DNA of 64,000 bases from Bifidobacteriaceae bacterium UBA2724. GTDB taxonomy: Bacteria; Actinomycetota; Actinomycetes; Actinomycetales; Bifidobacteriaceae. The DNA lies in contig DEKK01000006.1 of NCBI GenBank assembly GCA_002353815.1, positions 124,001 to 188,000 of the forward strand, given 5' to 3'. Of this stretch, positions 14,468 through 23,705 are shown one piece after another. The notes beneath the pieces are model-generated. The model worked only from the letters and a program-made list of their open reading frames with translations. It was not told where the DNA came from and did no database searches. The translations under genes and the position numbers were made by a program. How positions within the stretch are numbered: the first letter of the stretch is position 1; the number at the start of each line of letters is the position of its first letter.

Positions 14468-15094
14468 ATGCCTACACCCAAGAAGGGCCCGCGTCTCGCG
14501 TCAAGCCCCGCACATGAGCGCCTGATGCTCGCGAACATGGCCACCAGCCTGTTCCAGAACGGCTCCGTACGCACCACCCTCCCGAAGGCCAAGCGCCTTC
14601 GTCCGCTCGCCGAGCGCCTCATCACGCTCGCGAAGCGCGGCGATCTGCACTCCCGCCGTCGCGTGATGCGCGTCATCCGAGACAAGTCCATCGTGCACAA
14701 GCTCTTCACCGAGATTGCCGAGACCATGGAGCAGCGCGAAGGCGGCTACACCCGCATCGTGCATCTTGCCCCGCGTCGTGGAGATGCCGCCCCGATGGCC
14801 ATCATTTCCCTCGTCACCGAGCCGGTGAGCGCGAAGAAGGCCACCGTTGAGGAAGCCGAGGCTGTTGCCGCCGCTGCCGATGCAGCCCGCGCCGATGGTG
14901 CTGCTGCCGACGCCGTTGAGGCTGCCGTCAAGGCGAACGAGAACAACGATGCCGACGTCGCCGCTGCTGACGCCGCTGCCGTCGATCTCGAGAAGACCGC
15001 CGAAGCCGCTGACGCCGAAGCCGCCGAGCAGGCCAACGAAGCCGACGTAGCTGACGAAGCCGTCGAGGCCGAGAAGAAGGCTGACAAGGAGTAA
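14468..15094 (+). CDS. rplQ: 50S ribosomal protein L17 with acidic Ala/Asp-rich tail
   Basis: Ribosomal protein L17, located near the exit tunnel. It has 208 residues against about 120 in E. coli. The core (1-118) has MPTPKKGPRLASSPAHERLM, the motif TTLPKAKRLRPLAERLITLA and the ending PRRGDAAPMAIISLV. The remaining 90 residues are a tail of Ala, Asp and Glu (for example AAADAARADGAAADAVEAAV). Tails of this kind are known in actinobacterial L17. The gene has AAGGAG before the ATG and is preceded by an unusual structured gap; a terminator follows. Confidence 0.97.
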   Translation: MPTPKKGPRLASSPAHERLMLANMATSLFQNGSVRTTLPKAKRLRPLAERLITLAKRGDLHSRRRVMRVIRDKSIVHKLFTEIAETMEQREGGYTRIVHLAPRRGDAAPMAIISLVTEPVSAKKATVEEAEAVAAAADAARADGAAADAVEAAVKANENNDADVAAADAAAVDLEKTAEAADAEAAEQANEADVADEAVEAEKKADKE

Positions 15095-15132
15095 CTCGTA
15101 GGGGAGTCGCAATCTCTCCCCTGAGAGCCTTA

Positions 15133-15176
15133 TGAGAAAGGGCCCCGCATCCACTGGATGGGGGGCCCTTCTTTTT
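15133..15176 (+). terminator. Rho-independent terminator after rplQ
   Basis: The arms AAGGGCCCCGCATCC and GGATGGGGGGCCCTT pair almost perfectly around a short loop and are followed by CTTTTTG. This is the clearest terminator in the ribosomal region and ends the alpha-type operon. Confidence 0.88.
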
Positions 15177-15210
15177 GTTTTCGTCTGGTCGTTGTTTTCG
15201 TCTGGTCGTT
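15177..15210 (+). repeat. Two tandem 17-base repeats
   Basis: The unit GTTTTCGTCTGGTCGTT occurs twice head to tail (15177-15193 and 15194-15210) directly after the rplQ terminator. The copies are identical, which suggests recent slippage. Confidence 0.85.
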
Positions 15211-15260
15211 GTGCAGGAGCGGTCCGGTCGCTGTAGCCAGATCTGTGCGATCGTCGCCGC

Positions 15261-15294
15261 GGACACGCGTGGTGAGGTCGCGGCGCGCGTGTCC
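15261..15294 (-). terminator. Hairpin after the fimbrial gene
   Basis: The arms GGACACGCG (15261-15269) and CGCGTGTCC (15286-15294) form a perfect 9-base stem. On the - strand it lies about 50 bases after the stop of the surface-protein gene. There is no T run, so it is a possible terminator only. Confidence 0.45.
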
Positions 15295-15342
15295 GGCCAG
15301 TACCAGCATATGATGCACGGCTCGCCTGCAGCCTCAGTTTTC

Positions 15343-18300
15343 CTAACGCCGCGACCTGCGTGCGCCGTGGCGCGGTCTTGCAATCTGTCCCGCATTCGTG
15401 GACATGGCTCGATGGCGGCACTGGCGGATGAGAATTGTGGAACCGGTGATCAGCATCGCTCCGCCGGTGCCGAGATATCCCCACGCCCCGCCGGCGAAGC
15501 CAGTCTGCGGCAGCGAGCCGGAGTCGCTCGGAGTGGTCTCCTCCGGCACGTTGGACCAGGGAATCGTGTATGAATCCGGATACACATCGGCGCCGCTGAT
15601 CGTGGTGCCCGGACTGACGATGGTGAACGGAATCGTGTCGGTGGGCAGCTGGTAGCCGTCCGGCGCATTGATTTCCTTGAGGTAATACTTCGTGCCTTCG
15701 ACCAGCGTCCAACCGTCCTCGGCCTTGTGACCGGAGATGCGCACAATGCCGTCTTTGTTCGACTCGAACACCTTGTCGGTGACCAGTTCGTCGGTGCTGG
15801 CGTTGTACAGCTGGAACTGTGCGCCTTCCAGAGGCTTGGACAGGTCGCCATTAGAATCCTTCAACAGGTTGATGCTAGGCACTGATGCGCCGCTTTCGGC
15901 ATGATTGCCCAGCGACACGGTCTTCTGCACGGCGCTGGTCTGCGCATAGAGAGTGGCCGTGTTGGAATACGACACGTCGCCGGAGCCGGTCAGGAACGTC
16001 TTGTACGTGATGGTCGTCGCCTGGTTGTCGGGCATGACGAAGTTCAGGGTGTGCGTTTTTTCATCATATGTGTAGCTCGTGAGAGCCGGCGTGCTGGTAA
16101 TCGACGAGAAGTCGGGCAGCATGTTGTCCGACATCGTGTCTTCCAGGCTCAGGGAATCGCCGTTGGGGTTCACGTCCGCGCCGTCGGGGTTCACCGTGAG
16201 CGTGAACTGCGCGGTGCCGGCGTTGGCGTCGACCGAGGTCTGCTCCTTGTTGACTGTCTTGTAGGTGTACGTGCCCGTGGCGGTCGATGAGCTGCCATCC
16301 CACGTTGCGGTGTTCGTGAACGTCGTGGAATCCGAGCTCGATTTCGCGACCTGCGCGTCGAGTCTATGCAGGGCGTCGAGGTCTTTGACGACGAGGTAAT
16401 AGGTGATGCGGTACCACGCGTAGTAGGCGCCGTTCGAATCCTTGGCCAGCGCGTTCGCCGGCACGTGGATCGTCATGCCGGTGCTCGTGTCTGTGTGTAA
16501 CACCGTGATGGCATTGCCTGAGGAATCCGTGTTGTATTTGTCCTGCCAATACTGGTCGTCGCTGCCATAGATGCCGCCCTGGGCGTTGTTTTGGCGGTCG
16601 ATGTCGGTGCGCGTCGCCATCTGCTCGTCGGTGGCATAGGCGAAGAGGCTGGTGTCGTAGACATCGTCGATGTAGAAATCGCCGCCGGTCACGTCATGGA
16701 GCGTCAGCGTGTATTTGTACACAGGCAGTTTGACGGTGGTGCCGTCGGATTGTTCGGAATCCACGGTGCCGGCGGTCTCCACCTTCTTGCTGATGGTGTG
16801 GTGGGGCGGGGTCACCGAGGCGCTCGAGGTTTCGTCCACGCCGTTGGCACTGGCGACTTCGATGTTGGTGTGCGTGCTCTGCCCGCCGGAAGTATACGTC
16901 GTGAGCCATGTCTGGTTGACGTCGGTCTCCAACGTCACGGTGATGGTGCGGTCGGCGCTTGTGCTGCCGAGACCCAGCGTGTTGTGGGCGGCGTCCTTGT
17001 AGAACGTGATGATGAATTTCGGATTGTATCCGTCGGTGTCGGTCGTGGTCGCCGTCGTGTATGACTCGTCGCCCTCGAGACCGTCGACTTTCAGCGTGCC
17101 ATCGTGGTAGGTGTCGCAGTACTGGGTCGTGTTGTACCAGGTGCAGGGCAGGGTGTCGGTGATGACGAAGGAGTCGTATCCGGCCTTGGGGGCGTTCGCG
17201 GTGATCTGCCAGGTCGTCTGCGTGCTTGACGACGAGACGACGGATTTGCTCGTATGGAAGTCGAATTCGGGGCTCACCGTCGCCGTGGCGGTGGTGGAGG
17301 CGTATGCCGTCGACGCGGAGTTGCCGACCTGCTTGCTTTCCAGCGTGCCCGCCATGTTCACGGCGGTGTCGTATTCGGCGGTGTAGGAATACTTGCCGTC
17401 GGTGTCGGGCACGGTGTAGCTCCAGCTCGTGGCGGTAGACGTGTCGGTGACGCCCAGATCGCTCCACGCGACCTCGCGCTTGTCGACCTGGGCGCCGCTG
17501 GCATCATGGACGGTGAAGGTCACGCCGGTGCCGGCGTATTTCATGATGCTCTGCGAATCCTCGCTGATGCTGTCCGAGATCTGCCCGCCGGCGAGGGAGA
17601 CGCGGTGCCCGGTGTTGGCGTTGATGGTCCAGTGCACGGTGTGCGTCGTCGTGTCATCCGTGGATTTGGTGGTTTCGGATCCCACCTTGCTGATGCCCGA
17701 GATGGTGATCTTGCCGGTTTCGTCAGTGCTTTTCGTGTTGTCGCCGCTGTCGGAGTCGCCGTCGGACGTGGCCGTGACTGTGTTCTTCGAGTTGTCGGCG
17801 GTGACGGCGCCACCGAACTTGGAGTAGTCGATCGCGCCGTCATAGGTCAGCGTGATGACTTCTTTGTGGTTCATCTGCGGCGTGGTGAAGGTGAATCCGT
17901 TGCCGTTGGTCTGCACGGTGTAGTCGCTGGAGTTCCCGGACACCTTCAGCGTCGACGGGTCGTATGTGATGGCCGAGCCCGAGATGGCGTCGTCGACCTT
18001 GACGTTCTCGCTGGTGCCGGTCGACGTGATGGTGACGGTGTAGTGCATGACTCCCGCCGTCGCATCGTATTCCGAGCTTTTTGCGACGGCCACGTTGTTG
18101 TCGGTGTCCTTTTCGAACTTCAGCGTCACTTTATCAGAAAGCGGGACGCTGTTCGCCACGTTCTGCAGGGTGAACTTGAGGTCCAGCCCCACGTGCGCGT
18201 TGGACGAATTCGTGAGGTATGTGAAGTTCGGATCGTTCTGATTCCATGTGATGGTCAGTTTTCCGTCTTTGATGCTCCATGTGTTGCCGCTGACGACATA

Positions 18301-18714
18301 GGTCTTGCTGTCCTGCTTCACGGGCACGTCGAAGGTGCCCGACGTGTCGACCGGCTCGAATCCGTCGGGAAGGGTGTAGTACAGCGCCGTGTCTGAGAAC
18401 TGCGTGTTTTCGGTTTCGGCGAATGCGAATTTCATAGTGATCTCGTCGCCATCACGGTAGTGATAGGTGCCGTTCGAATCTGCCTCGATGCCGCTGATCG
18501 AGGCCGAGGTGAGGAAGTCGCGGATGTTGTCGCTTGTCTGCGATTGCGCCCATGACGGTCGCACGATGCCGATGCAGCCGGCTGCTATCAGGGCCACCGC
18601 GACGAGCAGCGACAGCACCGCGGTGGCGTGCAGACGGCGGACGCTTCGGTCTGCGTGCCGTGCTCCGCCTGCAACGGTTTGTGCGCGTGCCTTGCTGTTT
18701 CTCCAAAACTCCAT
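15343..18714 (-). CDS. LPXTG-anchored fimbrial-type surface protein
   Basis: A large cell-wall-anchored surface protein, probably a fimbrial subunit or adhesin. From the ATG at 18714 it has 1123 residues. A signal peptide is seen at about 1-56 (VLSLLVAVALIAAGCIGIV, cleavage likely after SWA). A long repeated beta-rich region with many Thr, Ser and Asp follows, of the kind found in isopeptide-stabilised fimbrial domains. Near the C-terminus a SpaA/Cna-B-type domain contains PLEGAQFQLYN and YYLKEINAPDGYQLP. The sorting signal is LPQTG at 1068-1072, a hydrophobic stretch and an unusually long basic tail. The frame stays open for another 216 codons upstream, but that part is Arg/His/Ser-rich without any domain, so the start with GAGG upstream and a signal peptide is preferred. 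No sortase or second pilin gene lies next to it. Confidence 0.85.
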   Translation of the reverse strand: MEFWRNSKARAQTVAGGARHADRSVRRLHATAVLSLLVAVALIAAGCIGIVRPSWAQSQTSDNIRDFLTSASISGIEADSNGTYHYRDGDEITMKFAFAETENTQFSDTALYYTLPDGFEPVDTSGTFDVPVKQDSKTYVVSGNTWSIKDGKLTITWNQNDPNFTYLTNSSNAHVGLDLKFTLQNVANSVPLSDKVTLKFEKDTDNNVAVAKSSEYDATAGVMHYTVTITSTGTSENVKVDDAISGSAITYDPSTLKVSGNSSDYTVQTNGNGFTFTTPQMNHKEVITLTYDGAIDYSKFGGAVTADNSKNTVTATSDGDSDSGDNTKSTDETGKITISGISKVGSETTKSTDDTTTHTVHWTINANTGHRVSLAGGQISDSISEDSQSIMKYAGTGVTFTVHDASGAQVDKREVAWSDLGVTDTSTATSWSYTVPDTDGKYSYTAEYDTAVNMAGTLESKQVGNSASTAYASTTATATVSPEFDFHTSKSVVSSSSTQTTWQITANAPKAGYDSFVITDTLPCTWYNTTQYCDTYHDGTLKVDGLEGDESYTTATTTDTDGYNPKFIITFYKDAAHNTLGLGSTSADRTITVTLETDVNQTWLTTYTSGGQSTHTNIEVASANGVDETSSASVTPPHHTISKKVETAGTVDSEQSDGTTVKLPVYKYTLTLHDVTGGDFYIDDVYDTSLFAYATDEQMATRTDIDRQNNAQGGIYGSDDQYWQDKYNTDSSGNAITVLHTDTSTGMTIHVPANALAKDSNGAYYAWYRITYYLVVKDLDALHRLDAQVAKSSSDSTTFTNTATWDGSSSTATGTYTYKTVNKEQTSVDANAGTAQFTLTVNPDGADVNPNGDSLSLEDTMSDNMLPDFSSITSTPALTSYTYDEKTHTLNFVMPDNQATTITYKTFLTGSGDVSYSNTATLYAQTSAVQKTVSLGNHAESGASVPSINLLKDSNGDLSKPLEGAQFQLYNASTDELVTDKVFESNKDGIVRISGHKAEDGWTLVEGTKYYLKEINAPDGYQLPTDTIPFTIVSPGTTISGADVYPDSYTIPWSNVPEETTPSDSGSLPQTGFAGGAWGYLGTGGAMLITGSTILIRQCRHRAMSTNAGQIARPRHGARRSRR

Positions 18715-19325
18715 GCCGTACCTCGGTCTCGCCTTCTGCTGAAAGCAGATAGTGGCCGAACGGCACAGAAATTGACATCGACCGTCTCCACCTTGGAGTT
18801 GCGACGGTTCGGTGCCATGCCGCGCAGATGCCTCCACTGGGTTTTCCCTATCCCTGACGGGATGCAACTGCGCGTTGTGCCGGCGCACGCTCGACGCTGC
18901 AGGCTCTGTGGCGGCTGCTCGCCATATCCCCAGTGCCTTGCGGCACAGATTCTCGGCGTGCACATCGTGAAGTACGAGGCTTCCGGGAAAGGCGAGGTCG
19001 TCGCAGAGAGGCGGCATCTGGCGGCGCACAGCGATCCATCTATCTTCCCTCTTGCACCACAAATGATAATTGCACTGTATGACCTCTCTATGAACGCTGT
19101 GATGGATTGTGCCGGATGCGAAAGATCTGCGGGGCGCGGGATGGAAGAAACCCGACAATGACGGGGTTGAGGAAGGGCGACGAAAGGATGGCGCGTTGGC
19201 GCGATGCGAGGCCCTGCGAGGGGGCGAGGCTTCGTGGGGACTGAGGTTCCGTGCGCCGAGGTTTCTGCGGTCACCGCTGCGTTGTGGCCGTCGTGGTCTC
19301 GCGACCGCCGTGGCGTCGCTGTGGC
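18715..19325. other. Gap without recognisable gene between the fimbrial gene and truA
   Basis: About 610 bases hold no gene I can support. The - strand frame of the fimbrial gene stays open across it, but its composition looks like antisense noise. A short AT-rich patch at 19060-19085 stands out and may hold a promoter for the - strand gene, which would then have a leader of about 350 bases. A small hairpin is present at 18781-18808. Confidence 0.5.
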
Positions 19326-19337
19326 ATGATGGAACGC

Positions 19338-20237
19338 ATGAGACTTCGCATCGACCTTGCATACGACGGCACGGATTTTCACGGATGGGCCACCCAGCCC
19401 GGTCTGCGCACCGTGCAGGGAGAGGTCGAACGCGCCCTGTCGATGGCCCTGCACATCGGGCCCGACGGGGAATGGCCGCGGCTCGTGGTGGCGGGCCGCA
19501 CCGACACCGGGGTGCACGCCCTGCATCAGGTGTGCCATCTCGACGTCGACGATGCCGTGCTGGCGCGGGCTGTGGGGCACATGGACGTCGATCCCTGTGA
19601 GGCGCTGCTGCGTCGCCTGCGCCATATCGTGCCGTCCGACATCGCGATCCATGCGGTGCGCGAGGCTCCGGAGGGCTTCGACGCCCGGTTCTCGGCGCTC
19701 GAACGGGTGTATGTGTATCGCATCAGCGACGCGCGGTGCGACACCGACCCCCGGTTGCATGACATGGTGCTGCCGCTGGACTATGACTTTGACGTCGATG
19801 CGATGAACGAGGCGGCGGCGTACGCGGTGGGACTTCATGATTTCGGCAGCTTCGCCACCCCCAATCCCGGAGGCACCACGATCCGCGAGGTGAAAAGCGT
19901 GGCGTGGCGCCGCGCCGGCTCCGCCGTTTTCGCCGACCCCGACGGCGATCCGACGCACGCCGTGCCCTATGCGGAATCCGGGCTGCTCACCTTTTCGATC
20001 GTCGCCGACGCCTTCGCCCACAACATGGTGCGGTCGCTGGTCAACGCCTGCATCCAGGTGGGGCGCGGCCGCAAAACCGTGGAATGGTTCGCTCAGAAGA
20101 TCGCGCATCCCGTTCGCGAAGGAGGAACCGGTCCCGCTCCGGCATGCGGGCTCACCCTCGAACGCGTCGTGTATCCGCCGGATGGCCAGCTCGGCCCGCG
20201 GGCAGCGGCGATTCGCGCCCGCCGCACCCTGGAATAG
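19338..20237 (+). CDS. truA: tRNA pseudouridine synthase A
   Basis: TruA, which changes U38-U40 in the anticodon arm of tRNAs to pseudouridine. From the ATG at 19338 it has 299 residues and starts with the family opening MRLRIDLAYDGTDFHGWA. The catalytic Asp is residue 56 in GRTDTGVHA. The motifs DARFSALERVYVYRI and AFAHNMVRSLVNACIQVGRG are also conserved. Start codons at 19326 and 19329 would add a few residues; the 19338 ATG fits the family best. In related genomes truA follows rplQ; here a surface-protein gene on the other strand lies between them. Confidence 0.95.
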   Translation: MRLRIDLAYDGTDFHGWATQPGLRTVQGEVERALSMALHIGPDGEWPRLVVAGRTDTGVHALHQVCHLDVDDAVLARAVGHMDVDPCEALLRRLRHIVPSDIAIHAVREAPEGFDARFSALERVYVYRISDARCDTDPRLHDMVLPLDYDFDVDAMNEAAAYAVGLHDFGSFATPNPGGTTIREVKSVAWRRAGSAVFADPDGDPTHAVPYAESGLLTFSIVADAFAHNMVRSLVNACIQVGRGRKTVEWFAQKIAHPVREGGTGPAPACGLTLERVVYPPDGQLGPRAAAIRARRTLE

Positions 20238-20421
20238 CGCCGCGCTCCTGGGACAGCGCCATGGGGGACGCCATACCCTTGCAATAGCCGTCTCAGGGCG
20301 GCGCAGGGCGTCGGCCTTGCGCCCGCCGTGCGTTTCGTATCATGCGCGAAACATTCGTAACATCCTCCGATTCCACTCCTCGCCTACGGTAGCTGTGAAA
20401 AGAACTGCACAGGGGGCGGAT

Positions 20422-22593
20422 ATGGACATGGACAAGACGGCAGCGGACCGCGCCGACGAATTCGTGGAACGACGCGACGAGATCAACCGCGAGCTCGGAC
20501 GCAACGGCGTGCGCTTCGGCATCTACAAGGACGGCGAGTACCACGACCAGCTGTTCCCATATGATCCGATTCCTCGCATCATCCCGTCGTATGAGTTCGA
20601 CCAGCTGGAAGCGGGATTGAAACAGCGCGTCAACGCGCTCAACGCATTCCTGCGCGACATCTACTCCGACAAACAGATCGTGCATGACGGCGTGGTGCCC
20701 GAATCCTATGTGTACACCTCGGCCGGATACTACCCGCAGGTCAACGGCGTGATGCCGCCGGCCGGCATCTTCGCGCATATCGCCGGCGAAGACCTCGTGC
20801 AGGGGCAGGACGGGCAGTGGTGGGTGCTCGAAGACAACCTGCGCATCCCCTCGGGCGCGAGCTACCCGCTGTTCGTGCGCGACATCGAGCGTCGCATCAG
20901 CCCGCACGTGTTCCGCGACGTCCACGTGCGCGACAACCGCGAATACCCGCAGCTGCTGCGCAAGTCCATGGATTTCGTCTCGGCCAAGGGCATCAACGTA
21001 GTGCTCACGCCCGGCCGGTACAACTCGGCGTTCTTCGAGCACGCCTATCTGGCCGAGAAAACCGGCGCGGTGCTCGCATTCCCCGAGGACCTCGAGGTGC
21101 AGGCCAACAAGCTGTATTTCATCGACTATGCAGGCCGCCGCCACCGCGTGGGCGCCGTGTACCGCAGGCTTTCCGACGAATACCTCGACCCATTCGCCTT
21201 CAACCCGGATTCCGTCATCGGCGTGCCCGGGCTGCTGGGCGCCTACCGCGCGGGCAACGTGGCCATCATCAACGCGCCCGGCAACGGCGTGGCCGACGAC
21301 AAGGCCGTGTATTACTTCGTGCCGGCGATGATCCAGTACTACCTGCACGAAGACCCGATTCTGCACAACGCGCCCACGTACATGCCCATGTACGACGAGG
21401 ACCGCAAGACCGTGCTCGACAGGCTCGGCGAGCTCGTGATCAAGGACGTGGCGGAGGCCGGCGGCTATGGCGTGGTGTTCGGCTCCACGCTCGATGCGAG
21501 GGGCCTTGCCGAGATGCGCGAACGCATCACCAAGGAGCCGCGGCGGTTCATCGCACAGGAGGTCATCCAGTTCCGCGACCTCGACGTGGTCGATCCGAAG
21601 ACGGGGGAGCACGTGCCCCGCAAGGCCGACCTGCGCGCGTTCGTCGTGACGGGCAAGGACACGCAGGTGTGGTATTCGGGCCTCACCAGGTATTCGAGCA
21701 TCCCGGGCAAGATGATCGTCAACTCGTCGCAGGGCGGCGGGTTCAAGGACACGTGGGTGCTGGCGCCCGACGGCGATTCGCTCGCCGGGAACCTGCGCAA
21801 GAGCGGGCCGATCCGGCTGCCATCGGATTCCTCGGCGCACTCGGCGTCACTCATCACGTCGTCGAAGGCCGACAACCTGTATTGGCTGGGCCGTTACACG
21901 GAGCGCGTCTTCACCACGCTCAACAGGTTCTTCCCGTTCTACGACCAGGTGATGGACAGCGACGTGAACGCCTTCAAGCCCTTCGCGGACGCCCTTGACC
22001 TGCCAACGGATTTCGAGGATTTCGATTCGTTCGTGCAGACGTTCCTCTATGACTCGTCGAACCGCAATTCCGTGCTCAGCGCGATGGACGCCGCGTTTGA
22101 GAACGCCGTGGTGCTGCGCCCGGTGCTGGGGACGCAGGCGATCTCGTACATCGAGCTGGCGCTGCGCGTCATGAGCGAGGGGAACGAAAGCGACGAGTCC
22201 GACATATACCGCCAAAGGGACGTGACCGACCACATCCTCACCTTCTGGGGCAGCGTCGAGAACTCGGGCGTGGCGCCGTTGCTCAAATCGTTCCTGTTCA
22301 TCGGCAAATACATCGAGCGCATCGAGCTCTACACCCGCCTGGGCGTCGATTTCGAAGAGGCCGAACCTGCGATCGACAAACTGTTTTCGTTCTGCAAGAT
22401 CGTGCGCGGCAATCCGCTGCCGCGCTGCTATTGCGACGGCCTGCAGTGGCTCGTCGACCACTTGCCAGACCGCGGGTATCCGGGGATCGCCAGGGATGTG
22501 GAAGGGATGCTGCAGAGCTTCTCCGACCTGGTGCCCGCCTCGGACAGGAACGGTTCCGTGGCCTCGATGTCGCAGGACGCGGCGCGGCCGTGA
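20422..22593 (+). CDS. Circularly permuted ATP-grasp / alpha-E fusion protein
   Basis: A predicted peptide-bond-forming enzyme. The ATG at 20422, with AGGGGG before it, gives 723 residues. The first two thirds (about 20-450) are the circularly permuted ATP-grasp domain (DUF404/DUF407), with FGIYKDGEYHDQLFPYDPIP, DGQWWVLEDNLRIPSGASYP and ELVIKDVAEAGGYGVVFGS. From about residue 476 the alpha-E domain (DUF403) begins with ITSSKADNLYWLGRYTERV. In many bacteria, for instance mycobacteria, these domains are on two separate genes followed by a transglutaminase; here the first two are fused and the transglutaminase follows after 131 bases. ATP-grasp members ligate amino acids or peptides; the substrate is not known. 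A TACGGT (20385-20390) could be its -10 element. Confidence 0.9.
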   Translation: MDMDKTAADRADEFVERRDEINRELGRNGVRFGIYKDGEYHDQLFPYDPIPRIIPSYEFDQLEAGLKQRVNALNAFLRDIYSDKQIVHDGVVPESYVYTSAGYYPQVNGVMPPAGIFAHIAGEDLVQGQDGQWWVLEDNLRIPSGASYPLFVRDIERRISPHVFRDVHVRDNREYPQLLRKSMDFVSAKGINVVLTPGRYNSAFFEHAYLAEKTGAVLAFPEDLEVQANKLYFIDYAGRRHRVGAVYRRLSDEYLDPFAFNPDSVIGVPGLLGAYRAGNVAIINAPGNGVADDKAVYYFVPAMIQYYLHEDPILHNAPTYMPMYDEDRKTVLDRLGELVIKDVAEAGGYGVVFGSTLDARGLAEMRERITKEPRRFIAQEVIQFRDLDVVDPKTGEHVPRKADLRAFVVTGKDTQVWYSGLTRYSSIPGKMIVNSSQGGGFKDTWVLAPDGDSLAGNLRKSGPIRLPSDSSAHSASLITSSKADNLYWLGRYTERVFTTLNRFFPFYDQVMDSDVNAFKPFADALDLPTDFEDFDSFVQTFLYDSSNRNSVLSAMDAAFENAVVLRPVLGTQAISYIELALRVMSEGNESDESDIYRQRDVTDHILTFWGSVENSGVAPLLKSFLFIGKYIERIELYTRLGVDFEEAEPAIDKLFSFCKIVRGNPLPRCYCDGLQWLVDHLPDRGYPGIARDVEGMLQSFSDLVPASDRNGSVASMSQDAARP

Positions 22594-22724
22594 CCTGCGC
22601 GGCGCTCGCGATGCCAAGGGAGCGGGCGCCGCGATTTTTGCAAAGGGGGACGTCGCGTGGCAAGATGTAGCGCGGTCAGCGAATTCCTAGCGAATTCCTT
22701 CATCCCGCTGCGAAAGGGAGAACC

Positions 22725-23525
22725 ATGAAGAAGCTGGTGTTCGACTACGAGATGCGGCTCTCGTTCAGTTCGCCTGTGACCGAACATCGGTTTCAGCTGC
22801 GCTGCGTCCCCAACACCGGGCCCCGCCAGCAGGTCATGGACGTCGAGGTGTCGGTCGAGCCCCAGTGCGACCTGGACACCGAGATCGATTCGTTCGACTC
22901 CATCGTCATGACGGGCTTCCTGCCCCAGCCGCACACGCAGTTCAACTACGAGGTCAAGGGCATCGTGTTCGTGGACAATTCGAACACGCACGCCGAGATT
23001 TTCAAACCGCTGTACCGTTTCGATTCCTGCCTCACCCAGCAGGGGCCCGAGCTCAGGACCTTGACCGAGGCGTGCCGCGAACGGCTGCGCAACGAGACCA
23101 ACACCGGATCGCCGGTGGATGTGTCGCGCGTCGTGATGGACGAGGTGTACAACGCGTTCACGTATGCGCCGGGGTCCACGTCGATCCGGACCACGGCGGA
23201 GCAGGCGCTCGCCCAGCACAAAGGCGTGTGCCAGGACTATGCGCACGTCATGCTGTCGGTGTGCCGTCACCTGGGCATCGCGACGCGCTACATCGCCGGG
23301 TTGCTCGGTGGCGAGGGCGCCACTCATGCCTGGGTCGAGGTCTATCACCGCAACCGGTGGATCGGCCTGGACCCGACGCACAACCGCATGGTGGACGACA
23401 ACTACATCACCATCGCGCACGGGCGCGATTACCGCGACTGCATGCTCGACATCGGCACGTTCATGGGCAACGATGTGAAGCAGACGCAGTGGGTCAACGC
23501 CTCGGTGCACGAGCAGAAGGACTGA
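22725..23525 (+). CDS. Transglutaminase-like cysteine protease family protein
   Basis: A transglutaminase-like protein of 266 residues, predicted to cleave or transfer peptide bonds. The N-terminal beta domain (about 1-100) belongs to the bacterial transglutaminase N-terminal family. The catalytic triad is visible: Cys169 in HKGVCQDYAH, His201 in THAWVEVY and Asp216 in WIGLDPTHN. No signal peptide is seen, so it should act in the cytoplasm. It follows the ATP-grasp/alpha-E gene on the same strand with GAAAGGGAGAA before its ATG; this gene set recurs in bacteria and was proposed to make and remove a peptide modification. Its target is unknown. Confidence 0.9.
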   Translation: MKKLVFDYEMRLSFSSPVTEHRFQLRCVPNTGPRQQVMDVEVSVEPQCDLDTEIDSFDSIVMTGFLPQPHTQFNYEVKGIVFVDNSNTHAEIFKPLYRFDSCLTQQGPELRTLTEACRERLRNETNTGSPVDVSRVVMDEVYNAFTYAPGSTSIRTTAEQALAQHKGVCQDYAHVMLSVCRHLGIATRYIAGLLGGEGATHAWVEVYHRNRWIGLDPTHNRMVDDNYITIAHGRDYRDCMLDIGTFMGNDVKQTQWVNASVHEQKD

Positions 23526-23563
23526 GCGGCGGCGCGATTATCCGATTCTCTGGCGCGTCGAAG

Positions 23564-23592
23564 TGTACAAGAGGGCGGATTTGTGGCATAAT
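23564..23592 (+). promoter_or_regulatory. Predicted tRNA-Ser promoter
   Basis: A -35 TGTACA (23564-23569) and a -10 CATAAT (23587-23592) are 17 bases apart. The expected transcription start is about 15 bases before the tRNA. Confidence 0.6.
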
Positions 23593-23614
23593 GCAAAAGT
23601 TGCTTACGCAATGT

Positions 23615-23700
23615 GGATGATTGTCCGAGCGGTCGAAGGAGCACGACTCGAAATCGTGTGAGGCCAAATACCTCCAAGAGTTCGAATCTCTTATCATCCG
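23615..23700 (+). tRNA. tRNA-Ser (anticodon CGA)
   Basis: A serine tRNA reading UCG codons. The acceptor stem GGATGAT (23615-23621) pairs with ATCATCC (23693-23699), followed by discriminator G. The anticodon stem CACGA/TCGTG holds the loop CTCGAAA with anticodon CGA. The long variable arm GAGG-CCAAATA-CCTC marks the serine class, and the T arm is AAGAG-TTCGAAT-CTCTT. CCA does not follow directly (the next bases are CCCA). It has its own promoter and terminator. Confidence 0.95.
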
Positions 23701-23705
23701 CCCAC

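Noticed and set aside
19251..19337. Longer N-terminus for TruA
   Set aside because: The family begins at MRLRIDLAYDG; the 29 extra codons upstream have no likeness to TruA proteins.
15343..20237. Sortase-pilus operon
   Set aside because: Only one LPXTG protein is present; no sortase or second pilin gene lies on either side.
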